A DNA stretch of 64,000 bases, from positions 1 to 64,000 of the forward strand of contig JACBXP010000005.1 in the NCBI GenBank assembly GCA_015863185.1, given 5' to 3'. The position numbers were made by a program, and so were the translations under genes. The notes below the pieces were generated by a model, which searched no databases, had not been told where the DNA came from, and saw only the letters and a program-made list of their open reading frames with translations. The DNA is from Aerococcaceae bacterium DSM 111020 (GTDB lineage Bacteria > Bacillota > Bacilli > Lactobacillales > Aerococcaceae). Each line of letters opens with the position of its first letter. Position 1 is the stretch's first letter. Shown piece after piece: positions 8,829 through 17,289 of the stretch.

Positions 8829-9509
8829 TTGAATAAAGGAATCATTTATGTCATGACAACGGTTGTAACAGGTTTGATTAAGATTGGAAAGACTGGCAGT
8901 CATAACTTCGAATCAAGAATGTATCATTTAGAAAGAAACGGCTATTCAAACATCACAGGTTTGAAACGGAAATTTGCGATTGAAGTAGAAGAATATGATG
9001 CGAAGGAACGATTATTAGGAGAAATTTTTAACAAAAGCCAAGTTCCAAACACGGAATTATTTGCTTTGGATATTGAATTGGTCATACAATTATTGTCTTC
9101 ATTTGAAGGAACTCAGGTATATCCTAAAGAAAAAAGCAAAGATCAAGTTTTTGACGAGGCTCTTCATGAACAAGAAATAAATACAATTTTTGTTAATGTA
9201 CCAGACGGATATTATTACCTTAATCGAAATGTTAAAGGATTTGGTCGTGTGACTGGCAAGGCAGTAATGGAAGACGGAGTATTTAAAGTCTTACGCGGAA
9301 GTATTTGTGCGCCCACACAAGAAGACGGTTATGTTCATAGAATACGAAGAGAAACAAAAATTATTAACAATATATTAGTGGAAGATATTGTGTGCAGTAG
9401 TCCTTCAGAAGCTGGTTGGGTTGTTATTGGCCGCTCGAATAATGGTCGTACTGAGTGGAAAGATAGCAACGGTCAGCCTTTACAGTTCTATTTAAATAGC
9501 AATTTATAA
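8829..9509 (+). CDS. GIY-YIG (T5orf172-like) protein with C-terminal DUF4357
   Basis: 226 residues. The N-terminal part (GIIYVMTT..GLIKIGKTG..FESRMYHLERNGY) matches the T5orf172/Mug113 branch of the GIY-YIG nuclease superfamily, with Y7, K18, G20 and R29 at expected places. The C-terminal part (GFGRVTGKAVMEDGVFKVLRGS and SSPSEAGWVVIGRSNNGRTEW) matches DUF4357, a domain often found in proteins beside restriction systems. It uses a TTG start with GGAGAAGGAG 7 nt upstream and lies 51 bp after hsdR on the same strand, so it is probably co-transcribed. Nuclease activity and target are unproven. Confidence 0.75.
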   Translation: MNKGIIYVMTTVVTGLIKIGKTGSHNFESRMYHLERNGYSNITGLKRKFAIEVEEYDAKERLLGEIFNKSQVPNTELFALDIELVIQLLSSFEGTQVYPKEKSKDQVFDEALHEQEINTIFVNVPDGYYYLNRNVKGFGRVTGKAVMEDGVFKVLRGSICAPTQEDGYVHRIRRETKIINNILVEDIVCSSPSEAGWVVIGRSNNGRTEWKDSNGQPLQFYLNSNL

Positions 9510-9560
9510 GATGTTTTAATAATTTTTCATTCTAATGATTAGTTTTAATTCCAATGGAGA

Positions 9561-9588
9561 CTGACCTTTCAACTTCATGTAATACAAT
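9561..9588 (+). promoter_or_regulatory. promoter of the antitoxin-like gene
   Basis: CTGACC (9561-9566), 16-nt spacer, TACAAT (9583-9588). The -10 lies in an imperfect AT-rich palindrome (9577-9594), which would suit autorepression by a ribbon-helix-helix protein, but this is inference. Confidence 0.45.
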
Positions 9589-9611
9589 GTATACAAAAGG
9601 AGGGTTGGAAA

Positions 9612-9833
9612 ATGACAGTTGTTTCAATTAGATTAAATAAAGAAGAGGAAATGCTTTTCAAAGACTATTCCGAACAAAAAGGAAAGACATTACCCGAACT
9701 GTTTAAATCCGCTCTTATTGAAGAAATTAAAGACAAATTGGATTACGAAATAGGCGTCAGAGCTTTAGAAAACATTCACAATGATCTTATTTCAACGCCT
9801 ATCGCTGAATTTATTAAGACATTGGGAAAATGA
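9612..9833 (+). CDS. RelB/DUF6290-like ribbon-helix-helix antitoxin, no toxin partner seen
   Basis: 73 residues, ATG preceded by AAAGGAGGG. The N-terminus (MTVVSIRLNKEEEMLFKDYSEQ) has the beta strand-helix pattern of RHH DNA-binding antitoxins. The following KGKTLPELFKSALIEEIKDKLD fits the DUF6290/RelB-like families, which usually have a RelE/ParE toxin immediately downstream. Here the next 210 bp hold only a 33-codon frame with no RelE features, so the toxin appears lost or never present. Family placement rests on pattern, not a search. Confidence 0.6.
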   Translation: MTVVSIRLNKEEEMLFKDYSEQKGKTLPELFKSALIEEIKDKLDYEIGVRALENIHNDLISTPIAEFIKTLGK

Positions 9834-10046
9834 TAAATGAAAGGTAATTCGAGAAGATGAATGAAGCATTTGTTCAAATAAAACCTTTGACAGATCATGA
9901 AAATCGCATCATATTAGCACTTTCAGTCTGCCATCGAAAACAACTCTACAGAAGATAGCCCACCGGTTAGCTTTTTTGAAAGAATAGAATAATCGTTTCA
10001 AACTGCTTCTCACAGAAAAAGACTACTAAATTTAAGAGGATGTAAA
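9834..10046. other. intergenic with a short decayed frame
   Basis: It contains a 33-codon open frame (9857-9958, MNEAFVQIKPLTD...) with a weak ribosome binding site, whose stop lies inside a terminator hairpin. I do not recognise it and regard it as a gene remnant. The rest carries the first copy of a repeat described at 9930-9979. Confidence 0.35.
9930..9980 (+). repeat. terminator-bearing direct repeat, copy 1
   Basis: About 43 of 51 bases match 10641-10691. The shared part includes CATCGAA, CTCTACA and TAGCCCACCGG, ending in a T run. In this copy the hairpin (9954-9971) has a TAGCC/GGTTA stem with a wobble pair, loop CACC, then TTTTTT. Confidence 0.65.
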
Positions 10047-10454
10047 ATGAATAATATTGAAATAAAAGATAACTTAATACCTGATTTAAGTAGTGTTCTT
10101 AATTTATATAATGATGTTACTTGGACCGCTTATACTTCTAATCCTCAGCAGTTGGAAAATGCTTTGAACAATTCTTTGAAAGTTTGGACTGCTTGGGATA
10201 ATGATTTGTTAGTAGGCCTTGCTCGAGTTGTTGGTGATGGACATACAATTATCTATATTCAAGACATTTTAATTTTAGAATCATATCAAGGGAATGGGCT
10301 AGGAAGCCAATTTATTCGAAGGATTTTTAATGACTATCAAGATGTTCGCCAAATTGTTTTACTTACGGACGATACTGAACAAAACATAAGGTTCTATGAA
10401 AAGAATGGATTTACACAAGTCAGTGAATATAATGCTGTGTGTTTTATGAAATAA
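10047..10454 (+). CDS. GNAT-family N-acetyltransferase
   Basis: 135 residues, a compact single-domain GNAT. The acetyl-CoA-binding motif A is visible as IYIQDILILESYQGNGLGSQFI (Q/R-x-x-G-x-G/A form), followed by IVLLTDDTEQNIRFYEKNGF, the usual motif-B helix before the final strand. It starts at ATG with GAGGATG upstream. The substrate cannot be predicted. It stands alone between two copies of a terminator repeat, so it is probably monocistronic. Confidence 0.88.
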   Translation: MNNIEIKDNLIPDLSSVLNLYNDVTWTAYTSNPQQLENALNNSLKVWTAWDNDLLVGLARVVGDGHTIIYIQDILILESYQGNGLGSQFIRRIFNDYQDVRQIVLLTDDTEQNIRFYEKNGFTQVSEYNAVCFMK

Positions 10455-10501
10455 GAAATTACATCAAGACTTATGTCTTTTATGATGTGGGGGTTGTGTT
10501 A

Positions 10502-10609
10502 ATGAATGAGGAAAAATTTGAGCATTCTAAAAGGGCTTCAGCTTTCTCATATGGCGAGACATATCATGTTGGAATTCATGCGGATACCAACCAACATGGA
10601 CATCTCTAA
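10502..10609 (+). CDS. small ORF of unknown function (35 aa)
   Basis: It starts at ATG 10502 with GGGGGTTG about 8 nt upstream and encodes 35 residues (ending VGIHADTNQHGHL). It is followed within 60 bp by a strong terminator. I do not recognise it. It could be the 5' fragment of a longer, deleted gene or a genuine micro-gene; the ribosome binding site is the main support. Confidence 0.3.
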   Translation: MNEEKFEHSKRASAFSYGETYHVGIHADTNQHGHL

Positions 10610-10640
10610 GATATATAGGATAATCCAGATCTCTTTAACC

Positions 10641-10691
10641 GACATCGAAGACTTCTCTACAAAAGCTAGCCCACCGGCTAGCTTTTTTAAA
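10641..10691 (+). repeat. terminator-bearing direct repeat, copy 2
   Basis: Second copy of the repeat at 9930-9980, same orientation, 711 bp away. Confidence 0.65.
10665..10688 (+). terminator. rho-independent terminator
   Basis: Perfect stem GCTAGCC / GGCTAGC with loop CACC (10665-10682), followed by TTTTTT. Confidence 0.85.
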
Positions 10692-10851
10692 TTGTGTACG
10701 GAACCAACCAACAACACTCAAGCTAGACTACTCAACACATCCTCCCCACAGAAATCTTCTCCCACCATAACGAGTCTTAATTTTTTAAATTCATCAAACC
10801 CCTTCCAACACCCTGATACCACGCATACGCACACCTTTATACCTATTTATT
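10692..10851. other. intergenic, no gene supported
   Basis: C-rich, T-poor sequence (many CCAAC, CACA and CCTT runs) unlike its surroundings. One reading frame stays open across it, but only by running through the terminator at 10665-10688 and giving low-complexity T/S/P/H composition. No gene is supported. Confidence 0.4.
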
Positions 10852-10916
10852 TTTAGGTAAACCAAACTTTTTCGTTATTTTAGGTTGACAAAAACTTTTG
10901 TTTAGGATAACCTAAA
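10852..10916 (+). promoter_or_regulatory. metal-transporter promoter with two DtxR/MntR-type boxes
   Basis: The -35 is TTGACA (10885-10890); at 17-nt spacing the -10 is TAACCT (10908-10913). The palindrome TTTAGG-ATAA-CCTAAA (10901-10916) covers the -10, and a weaker copy TTTAGG-TAAA-CCAAAC (10852-10867) lies upstream of the -35. TTTAGG/CCTAAA half-sites resemble those of DtxR-family metalloregulators of the MntR type. Repression by metal-loaded regulator is therefore expected; the regulator itself is not in the window. Confidence 0.75.
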
Positions 10917-10950
10917 TTCAGATGAAAAAATTAAGAAAGAGGTTTAATAA

Positions 10951-11883
10951 ATGAAGAAGAATTGGAAAAAGTTATTTTTAGTTTGCTGTGCGTTAATTTT
11001 AACGATTTTTAGTGGTATGACGGGCATTCGGGCAGAAGATAAATTGAATGTCGTTACGACGACCACGCATTTAACGGACTTAGTCCAACAAATCGGTGGC
11101 GATAAGGTCACTGTGACCGGCCTGATGGGGGCAGGAGTGGACCCACACGGTTATAAACCAACGCCGTCAGATATTGATAAATTATCGGAAGCTGATTTAA
11201 TCGGTCATAATGGACTTCACTTGGAAGCGATGTTTACCGATGTATTAGAATCAATGGAAAAAAATGGAAAAAACATTTTCTCACTTGAAGAAGCGGTTGC
11301 TGAAGAAGATGTCTTAGAGTATCCATATGAAGGAAAAGATTTGGACCGGGACCCACATATTTGGTTTGACGTTGAGATTTGGAAACAAGCCACTCAATTA
11401 GTGGGCGATAAATTATCTGAATTAGATCCAGATAATAATGAGTATTATCAAGAAAATGTTAAAGCATACCAAACGCAATTAGATGAATTAAACACTTATA
11501 TCGAAGAACGTGTCGATGAAATACCGGAAGAGTCCCGTTACTTGATCACAGCGCATGATGCCTTTAACTATTTCGGAGAAAACTATGGTTTTGAAGTTGT
11601 CGGTATTCAAGGATTAAATTCACAAACAGAAGCAGGGACAGGTGATATTTCTGCAGTTGCTGATCTAGCGATTGAACACAATATCAATGCGACATTTATC
11701 GAGAGTTCAGTACCAGACCGCAATGTGCAAGCATTAGTCGAAGCAGTGGATGCACGCGGTGGCAATCTTGAAATCGGTGGCGTATTGTATTCTGACGCGC
11801 TAGGTACGGATGAAGAAAATGCGGGCAACTATATCGATGCATACAAAACAAACGTTGATACTATTGTCGATGCATTAAAATAA
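10951..11883 (+). CDS. manganese/zinc ABC transporter substrate-binding protein (TroA/MntA family)
   Basis: 310 residues, cluster A-I metal-binding protein delivering Mn2+ (or Zn2+) to the permease encoded just downstream. Likely ligands are the His in DPHGYKP, the His in RDPHIWFD, the His in ITAHDAFNYF and the Asp in YSDALGT. The third ligand is His, as in TroA/ZnuA-like members; PsaA has Glu there. It has a signal peptide with a hydrophobic core (about 8-25) and a signal-peptidase-I type end, GIRA-ED. The cysteines at 12-13 do not form a lipobox, so this is not an obvious lipoprotein. It is the first gene of a four-gene operon behind an MntR-type operator. Confidence 0.92.
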   Translation: MKKNWKKLFLVCCALILTIFSGMTGIRAEDKLNVVTTTTHLTDLVQQIGGDKVTVTGLMGAGVDPHGYKPTPSDIDKLSEADLIGHNGLHLEAMFTDVLESMEKNGKNIFSLEEAVAEEDVLEYPYEGKDLDRDPHIWFDVEIWKQATQLVGDKLSELDPDNNEYYQENVKAYQTQLDELNTYIEERVDEIPEESRYLITAHDAFNYFGENYGFEVVGIQGLNSQTEAGTGDISAVADLAIEHNINATFIESSVPDRNVQALVEAVDARGGNLEIGGVLYSDALGTDEENAGNYIDAYKTNVDTIVDALK

Positions 11884-11900
11884 TAGAGAAGGTGGAGTAG

Positions 11901-12713
11901 ATGGATCGTTGGTCTTATATTCAAATGAAAGATGTAACAGTGGCCTATGATGGGCATCCTGTCCTTTGGTTTGCGAATGCGTATTTCCAAGGCGGACGCA
12001 TGACTGCCATTGTAGGCCCGAATGGGGCAGGGAAATCAACCTTGTTACAGGCGATGTTACATATGAAGCAACCCATCAAAGGTTCTGTCGAATATACTTT
12101 TGATGGCGAGGATTTCCCCTATAAACAAGTCAAGAATAGGATAGCTTATGTCCCGCAAAAGGCGAGCGTCGATTGGGATTTCCCAACGACGGTCTTTGAT
12201 GTGGTGTTAATGGGCCGTTATGGTCATTTAGGTATTGGCAAGCGCCCAAGCAAAATGGACAAAGATATCGCTTATGAACAATTAGACAAAGTAGGGATGT
12301 CTCCTTATGCTAATCGTCAAATTTCGCAATTATCCGGTGGCCAACGCCAACGTGTCTTCTTAGCGAGGGCACTGTGTGAACAAGCGGACGCGATTATCTT
12401 AGATGAACCTTTGGCAGGCGTTGATAAAAAGACCGAACAGATTCTGATGCGTTTACTTAAAGAAGAAGCCGCTAACGGCAAGATTGTGATTGCGGTGCAT
12501 CATGATTTGAATACCGTTAGCGATTACTTCGATGAAGTGGTGTTCTTAAACCGTGAAGTCATCACCCAAGGGCCTGTCGAAGAAGCCTTTACTCAGGATA
12601 ATATTGATGCGACTTATCGCAATGATGCGAATGCGACAGCGACCCATCAGGGCAAGATACCGAATACGAATCCATCAGTGAATGAGGTGTATTCAAATGA
12701 TTTCAACCATTGA
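11901..12713 (+). CDS. manganese/zinc ABC transporter ATP-binding protein
   Basis: 270 residues. It powers the metal importer. Walker A GPNGAGKS is at 39-46, the signature LSGGQ at 144-148, and Walker B AIILDEP follows; the H-loop is in VIAVHHDLN. ATG at 11901 follows GAAGGTGGAG, 17 nt after the binding-protein stop. The C-terminal tail after about residue 240 (rich in N, A and T) is family-typical variable sequence. Its end overlaps the next gene by 17 nt. Confidence 0.94.
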   Translation: MDRWSYIQMKDVTVAYDGHPVLWFANAYFQGGRMTAIVGPNGAGKSTLLQAMLHMKQPIKGSVEYTFDGEDFPYKQVKNRIAYVPQKASVDWDFPTTVFDVVLMGRYGHLGIGKRPSKMDKDIAYEQLDKVGMSPYANRQISQLSGGQRQRVFLARALCEQADAIILDEPLAGVDKKTEQILMRLLKEEAANGKIVIAVHHDLNTVSDYFDEVVFLNREVITQGPVEEAFTQDNIDATYRNDANATATHQGKIPNTNPSVNEVYSNDFNH

Positions 12714-13617
12714 GAACATGTTAACGGACCATACCTTTATGGTGGTCGCCTTAGGAACGGGCTTACTCGGCTTACTAAGTGGTGTCGTCGGCGTCTTTAT
12801 GACCTTACGTAAACAGAGCTTACTAGGCGATGCTCTTGGGCATGCGGCCCTCCCCGGAATTGTGCTGATGTTTATCTTTATTCGTGAAAAGAATTTAGCT
12901 CTATTATTATTCGGTGCGATTATTTCCGGGATGATCGCCACAGCCATCATCAATGCGATGAATCGCTATACCTCAATCAAATTAGACAGTGCTTTGTCGC
13001 TGGTATTATCAACATTCTTTGGTTTGGGGACGGCGTTATTGACTTATATTCAACGCGATCCGTCGACTGCGCAAGCCGGATTGGAGAAATTTATCTTCGG
13101 CCAAGCGAGTGGGATGTTGATTAAAGATGTGCAGATGATTTCAGTTCTCGGTGTCGTCGTCTTAATATTGGTTGCGATTTTCTGGAAAGAATTTAAATTA
13201 CTCTCCTTTGACCGACATTATGCACGGACACTGTCCGGACCTTATCATATTTTAGATTATGTGTTGTCCTTTTTAACCGTGTTAGTGATTGGACTGGGTC
13301 TCGAATCTGTCGGAGTGGTCTTAATTAGTGCGTTGTTGGTGGCACCAGCGATTGCGGCCCGGCAATGGTCCAATCGTCTTTGGGTAGTGGTGATGTTATC
13401 AGGAATCTTTGGCTTTATTTCAGGGGTTCTAGGAACATTTTTCAGCTCTCTTGGACGCCAAATTCCTACAGGACCCGTAATTGTGGTGATTGCGACCAGT
13501 ATTGTGATCCTCAGTCTCTTATTTGCACCTAAACGCGGTCTTATCCAACAGAAATATCAACAGAAACAACGTCAATTGGCCTTAATTGATCAAATAGAAA
13601 GTGAGGAGATCCAATGA
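12697..13617 (+). CDS. manganese/zinc ABC transporter permease (first)
   Basis: 306 residues, ABC-3 family integral membrane permease with about eight or nine hydrophobic segments and the family motif DALGHAALPGIVLMF near the N-terminus. I use ATG 12697 because GAGGTG (12684-12689) is 7 nt before it; an in-frame ATG at 12682 would add five residues but has no ribosome binding site. It overlaps the ATPase gene by 17 nt and the next permease by ATGA. The two permeases probably form a heterodimer. Confidence 0.93.
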   Translation: MISTIENMLTDHTFMVVALGTGLLGLLSGVVGVFMTLRKQSLLGDALGHAALPGIVLMFIFIREKNLALLLFGAIISGMIATAIINAMNRYTSIKLDSALSLVLSTFFGLGTALLTYIQRDPSTAQAGLEKFIFGQASGMLIKDVQMISVLGVVVLILVAIFWKEFKLLSFDRHYARTLSGPYHILDYVLSFLTVLVIGLGLESVGVVLISALLVAPAIAARQWSNRLWVVVMLSGIFGFISGVLGTFFSSLGRQIPTGPVIVVIATSIVILSLLFAPKRGLIQQKYQQKQRQLALIDQIESEEIQ

Positions 13618-14510
13618 ATTTGTTAATAGATATTATGCTTGTCGCCATTGCGGTCTCACTCTCCTGTTCGATTATTGGTGTTTTTCTCGTCTTAAAAGGA
13701 GCCACCATGGTATCCGATGCGATTACGCATACGGTGCTATTGGGGATAGTGCTCGGTTATTTCGTAACACAAGACATGAATTCGCCATTTCTAATGGTTG
13801 GCGCAACGCTGGTGGGTGTCTTAACGGTGTATTTGATTGAAACATTGCGCCATACCAATTTAGTCGACCAAGATGCGGCAACGGGGATTGTCTTCCCATT
13901 CCTATTCAGTATTGCGATTATCTTGATTACCCGCTTTGCCGGGGACGTCCATCTCGATACCGATGCGGTATTTGCGGGTGAGATTGGTTTTACGGTATTC
14001 GATCGCTTCACATTGAGTGGCATCGATATTGGACCGAAAGCATTCTGGCGTTCCATAGGTATTTTCTTCCTTAATTGTGGCTTTGTTTATTACTTTTATA
14101 AAGAGTTGCAGGTGGCGATTTTTGACCCGAATTATGCGAAATCTTTGGGAATCTCTGTGACAGCGATTCATTATTTATTGATGGCGCTCACAAGTTTAAC
14201 AGCGGTCGGTTCATTCGAAGCTGTTGGGTCGATCCTTGTTGTGGGGCTGATTGTCGGTCCGGCATTGACTGGTTTTCTCTGGTCAGATAAATTAGAACAT
14301 GTGATAGCGATTGCGTTAGTGACAGCGGTTTTCAATGCGGTTGCGGGTGTTTACATCGCTTACCAGATTGATTTATCCTATTCTGGTATTATCGCAACGG
14401 TTACGGGGTGTGTCGCCTTATTGAGCTTTATTTTCTCCCCTAAAAAAGGCGCCCTCAGACAATGGTTCAATCGCAACAAGCAACAAAAAGCATTAAAAGA
14501 AGCTCTCTAA
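13614..14510 (+). CDS. manganese/zinc ABC transporter permease (second)
   Basis: 298 residues, ABC-3 family with the matching motif SDAITHTVLLGIVLGYF and about eight transmembrane segments. ATG overlaps the preceding stop (ATGA), with GAGGAG upstream. It is the last gene of the operon, followed by a strong terminator. Confidence 0.93.
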   Translation: MNLLIDIMLVAIAVSLSCSIIGVFLVLKGATMVSDAITHTVLLGIVLGYFVTQDMNSPFLMVGATLVGVLTVYLIETLRHTNLVDQDAATGIVFPFLFSIAIILITRFAGDVHLDTDAVFAGEIGFTVFDRFTLSGIDIGPKAFWRSIGIFFLNCGFVYYFYKELQVAIFDPNYAKSLGISVTAIHYLLMALTSLTAVGSFEAVGSILVVGLIVGPALTGFLWSDKLEHVIAIALVTAVFNAVAGVYIAYQIDLSYSGIIATVTGCVALLSFIFSPKKGALRQWFNRNKQQKALKEAL

Positions 14511-14544
14511 TATATCCTATTTAAATGTAGATAATTTCTTCCTC

Positions 14545-14580
14545 AATACTGTTGGTGAAACTCACCAGCAGTATTTTTAT
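14545..14580 (+). terminator. terminator of the metal-transport operon
   Basis: A 14-bp stem (14545-14558 with 14562-14575, one wobble pair) and a 3-nt loop AAC, then a T-rich tail. Confidence 0.9.
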
Positions 14581-14610
14581 TTTATATTGCCCTCGTGATG
14601 TTGTTTATTA

Positions 14611-14981
14611 TCTGTATTGCGAAGATTGTGTTTCATCGTTCTCTTCAAATTCATCATTAGATTTGAACATTGATTTTAATTCATGATTTAGCTCATAAAT
14701 TTGTGCATTAAATGTTTGATGAATTAAAATGTTCACTAATTTGTATGAAGAAAGTTTCGTGAATATCATTATCGGATAAAGTATGGACTGACCACATTAA
14801 AATCTTTGTGCTTTAGCACTGAGAGTTTGAGTAGTCAGACAAGTCCTGGGACCTTGCCCAGGAAGTTGCTCGAAAATGATCTGAAGCGAAACTTTTGTAA
14901 TACATAAAGAGGTGACTGTTATAAATATCGTATGGAGCGAAATTTTCGTAATATAGAGTAAGCAAACGTTCGCAATACAGA
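14611..14981. mobile_element. candidate MITE or decayed insertion sequence
   Basis: The ends are TCTGTATTGCGAA (14611-14623) and its exact inverse (14969-14981). Inside the right end are degenerate copies of a roughly 25-nt unit (14882-14906, 14933-14957, 14958-14982) sharing AGCGAAA-TTTT-GTAATA. A 53-codon reverse frame (14608-14769) stops right at the left end, as transposase genes often do, but it has no start signals. A 7-bp hairpin (14844-14863) lies between. No target duplication or intact transposase is seen, so this is inference. Apart from it, 14581-15008 holds no gene. Confidence 0.4.
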
Positions 14982-15008
14982 AAATCCCTAAGCGTCCCCA
15001 CTATCATG

Positions 15009-15029
15009 CGAACAAAAGTTTGGTATAAT
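15009..15029 (+). promoter_or_regulatory. uvrB promoter with LexA (SOS) box
   Basis: CGAACAAAAGTTTG (15009-15022) fits the Gram-positive LexA/DinR box CGAAC-N4-GTTYG. It abuts an extended -10, TGGTATAAT (15021-15029). LexA bound here would block the promoter, consistent with damage-inducible uvrB. Confidence 0.85.
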
Positions 15030-15070
15030 GAGTGAGTGATAGATTTTCCAGATGTTAAGGAGGAAACAAT

Positions 15071-17068
15071 GTGGCAGATAAACCATTCAAATTAGTATCG
15101 CCTTTTGAACCAAGTGGAGACCAACCTCAAGCCATTAAAGAGTTGGTGGAAGGATTAGAAGCAGGCAAGCGTGACCAGGTGCTGCTTGGCGCAACCGGTA
15201 CAGGAAAGACCTTTACCATTGCGAATGTGATCCAAGAAGTGAACCGCCCGACCTTAGTCTTGGCCCATAATAAAACTTTAGCCGGGCAATTATATAGTGA
15301 ATTATTAGAGTTTTTCCCGGAGAATGCGGTAGAATATTTTGTTTCATATTATGACTATTATCAACCGGAGGCCTATGTTCCATCTTCGGATTCTTATATA
15401 GAGAAAGAAGCGAGTATTAATGACGAGATTGATAAATTACGTCACTCTGCATCCTCGGCCTTGTTAGAACGACGCGATGTCATTGTGGTGGCTTCTGTTT
15501 CCTGTATTTATGGATTGGTAGACCCGGAGATGTATCGGGATCATGTCTTATCGCTACGTGCTGGACAAGAAATTTCCCGCAATGAAGTGATGACTCGCTT
15601 GATCGAGATGCAATTTGTTCGCAATGATATTGATTTCCAACGGGGAACGTTTCGGGTCAGAGGCGACGTGCTGGAGATTTTCCTCGCGTCTCGTGATAGT
15701 GCAGCGATTCGTGTTGAATTCTTTGGCGATGAGATTGACCGGATTCGTGAAGTGGACGTGATGACCGGTGAAATTAAAGCGGATGTCGACCATTTCCCGA
15801 TTTATCCAGCCACTCACTTCGTGGCCAATGATGAACAAACACTACGTGCAGTTGGGACGATTCGGGAAGAATTAGAAGAACGTCTCAAAGAATTAGAGAG
15901 CGAACATAAATTATTAGAGGCACAGCGTCTTGAACAACGGACCAATTATGATATTGAGATGTTGTTGGAGATGGGCTATTGTAGTGGGATTGAGAACTAT
16001 TCCCGACATATGGATGGCCGGCAACCTGGTGAAGCGCCGTTTACCTTATTGGATTTCTTCCCGGATGACTTCTTAATTGTGGCGGACGAATCGCATATTA
16101 CCTTGCCACAAATTCGAGGGATGTATAATGGGGACAAAGCGCGGAAAGAACAACTGATCGAATATGGTTTCCGCTTGCCGAGTGCATTAGATAACCGTCC
16201 CTTGCGTTTGGAAGAATTTGAGGAACGCGTCAATCAGATGATTTATATCTCCGCAACGCCTGGGCCTTATGAGCTAGAGAAGACCAATGGCGAATATGCG
16301 GAGCAAATTATTCGACCAACCGGACTCTTGGATCCTGAAGTCGAGATTCGTCCGATTAAAGGGCAAATCGATGATATCGTCTCCGAAATTCATAAGCGTG
16401 TTGAACGCAATGAACGGGTCTTTATTACGACGCTGACCAAGAAAATGTCGGAGGATTTAACCGATTATCTTAAAGAAATCGACATCAAAGTCAAATATCT
16501 TCATAGTGATATTGTCACACTTGAGCGGACCGAGATTATTCGCGACTTGCGTTTAGGGATTTTTGATGTATTAGTTGGAATTAACCTTCTACGGGAAGGG
16601 TTGGACGTCCCGGAAGTATCATTGGTCATGATTCTCGATGCGGATAAGGAAGGATTCCTGAGAAGTGAGCGTTCCTTGGTCCAAACTATCGGACGGGCAG
16701 CTAGAAATGATCAAGGACATGTTATTATGTATGCCGATCATGTCACCGACTCGATGCAACGGGCGATTGATGAGACGTATCGCCGTCGTGAAATTCAAAT
16801 CGCTTATAATGAAGAACACGGCATTGTTCCGACAACCATTAAGAAAGAAGTGCGCGACCTGATTCGTATTACGCATGATGTGGAAGCGGATGAACAAGAA
16901 GAGAATATCTTACAAAAATTCAAATCTCTCTCCCGAGTGCAACGTGAAGAAGAGTTGGAACGCTTAGAATTAGAAATGCGTCAATACGCCAAAGACTTAA
17001 ACTTCGAAGCGGCTGCAGAGATGCGGGACATCGTGATGGAATTGAAGGCCCATTTCTTCAAACGATAA
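15071..17068 (+). CDS. uvrB: excinuclease ABC subunit UvrB
   Basis: 665 residues. UvrB verifies DNA lesions handed over by UvrA and loads UvrC. Walker A GATGTGKT is at 40-47. The lesion-probing beta-hairpin region is [12 protein letters not shown]. Helicase motifs DESH and the late RxxR-type region QTIGRAARN follow, and the C-terminal UVR domain (about 625-663) pairs with UvrC. GTG at 15071 is chosen because AAGGAGG is 7 nt upstream; the overlapping ATG at 15069 is out of frame. uvrA, its usual downstream neighbour in many Firmicutes, is absent here. Confidence 0.98.
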   Translation: MADKPFKLVSPFEPSGDQPQAIKELVEGLEAGKRDQVLLGATGTGKTFTIANVIQEVNRPTLVLAHNKTLAGQLYSELLEFFPENAVEYFVSYYDYYQPEAYVPSSDSYIEKEASINDEIDKLRHSASSALLERRDVIVVASVSCIYGLVDPEMYRDHVLSLRAGQEISRNEVMTRLIEMQFVRNDIDFQRGTFRVRGDVLEIFLASRDSAAIRVEFFGDEIDRIREVDVMTGEIKADVDHFPIYPATHFVANDEQTLRAVGTIREELEERLKELESEHKLLEAQRLEQRTNYDIEMLLEMGYCSGIENYSRHMDGRQPGEAPFTLLDFFPDDFLIVADESHITLPQIRGMYNGDKARKEQLIEYGFRLPSALDNRPLRLEEFEERVNQMIYISATPGPYELEKTNGEYAEQIIRPTGLLDPEVEIRPIKGQIDDIVSEIHKRVERNERVFITTLTKKMSEDLTDYLKEIDIKVKYLHSDIVTLERTEIIRDLRLGIFDVLVGINLLREGLDVPEVSLVMILDADKEGFLRSERSLVQTIGRAARNDQGHVIMYADHVTDSMQRAIDETYRRREIQIAYNEEHGIVPTTIKKEVRDLIRITHDVEADEQEENILQKFKSLSRVQREEELERLELEMRQYAKDLNFEAAAEMRDIVMELKAHFFKR

Positions 17069-17134
17069 TTTGATACACTGCCATGAGGCAATATCTTTTT
17101 ATGAAGATTATTCGAATAAAATCGTCTGAAATGC

Positions 17135-17163
17135 TTGATTAATAAAGTTAAATAGTGTAAATT
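17135..17163 (+). promoter_or_regulatory. rpsO promoter
   Basis: TTGATT (17135-17140), 17-nt spacer, TAAATT (17158-17163). It would give a leader of about 120 nt before rpsO. Confidence 0.55.
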
Positions 17164-17172
17164 AGTCAAGTA

Positions 17173-17280
17173 GTCGTTCGTTGCTGTTTTTAACCGACGG
17201 GCGGCTGGCTTCTAGCCCTTTACTCAGTTATTCGACAACCCGACGAATAACTTGGTAAATGGCATAAACATAAGAAAGGG
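17173..17280 (+). promoter_or_regulatory. structured rpsO leader
   Basis: The leader contains GTTATTCG/CGAATAAC (17227-17234 with 17244-17251) and a GGCT...AGCC hairpin just upstream. S15 commonly represses its own mRNA through a leader structure, so this is a plausible autoregulatory element. I cannot match it to a specific known S15-leader class by eye. Confidence 0.5.
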
Positions 17281-17289
17281 TGAAGGTAG

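Noticed and set aside
10506-10856. 116-codon + frame after the GNAT gene
   Set aside because: It runs through a perfect terminator (10665-10688), has low-complexity T/S/P/H composition and no ribosome binding site.
10981-10992. Cys pair in the metal-binding protein signal peptide as a lipobox
   Set aside because: The residues before Cys are F-L-V, not the [G/A/S] required at -1, and the cysteines are at the start of the hydrophobic core.
13601-13840. 79-codon frame overlapping the second metal permease
   Set aside because: Out-of-frame shadow of a clear permease gene.
14813-15007. 64-codon reverse frame upstream of uvrB
   Set aside because: Its repeated YYENFA/YYKSFA-like pattern only reflects the 25-nt DNA repeats of the candidate mobile element.
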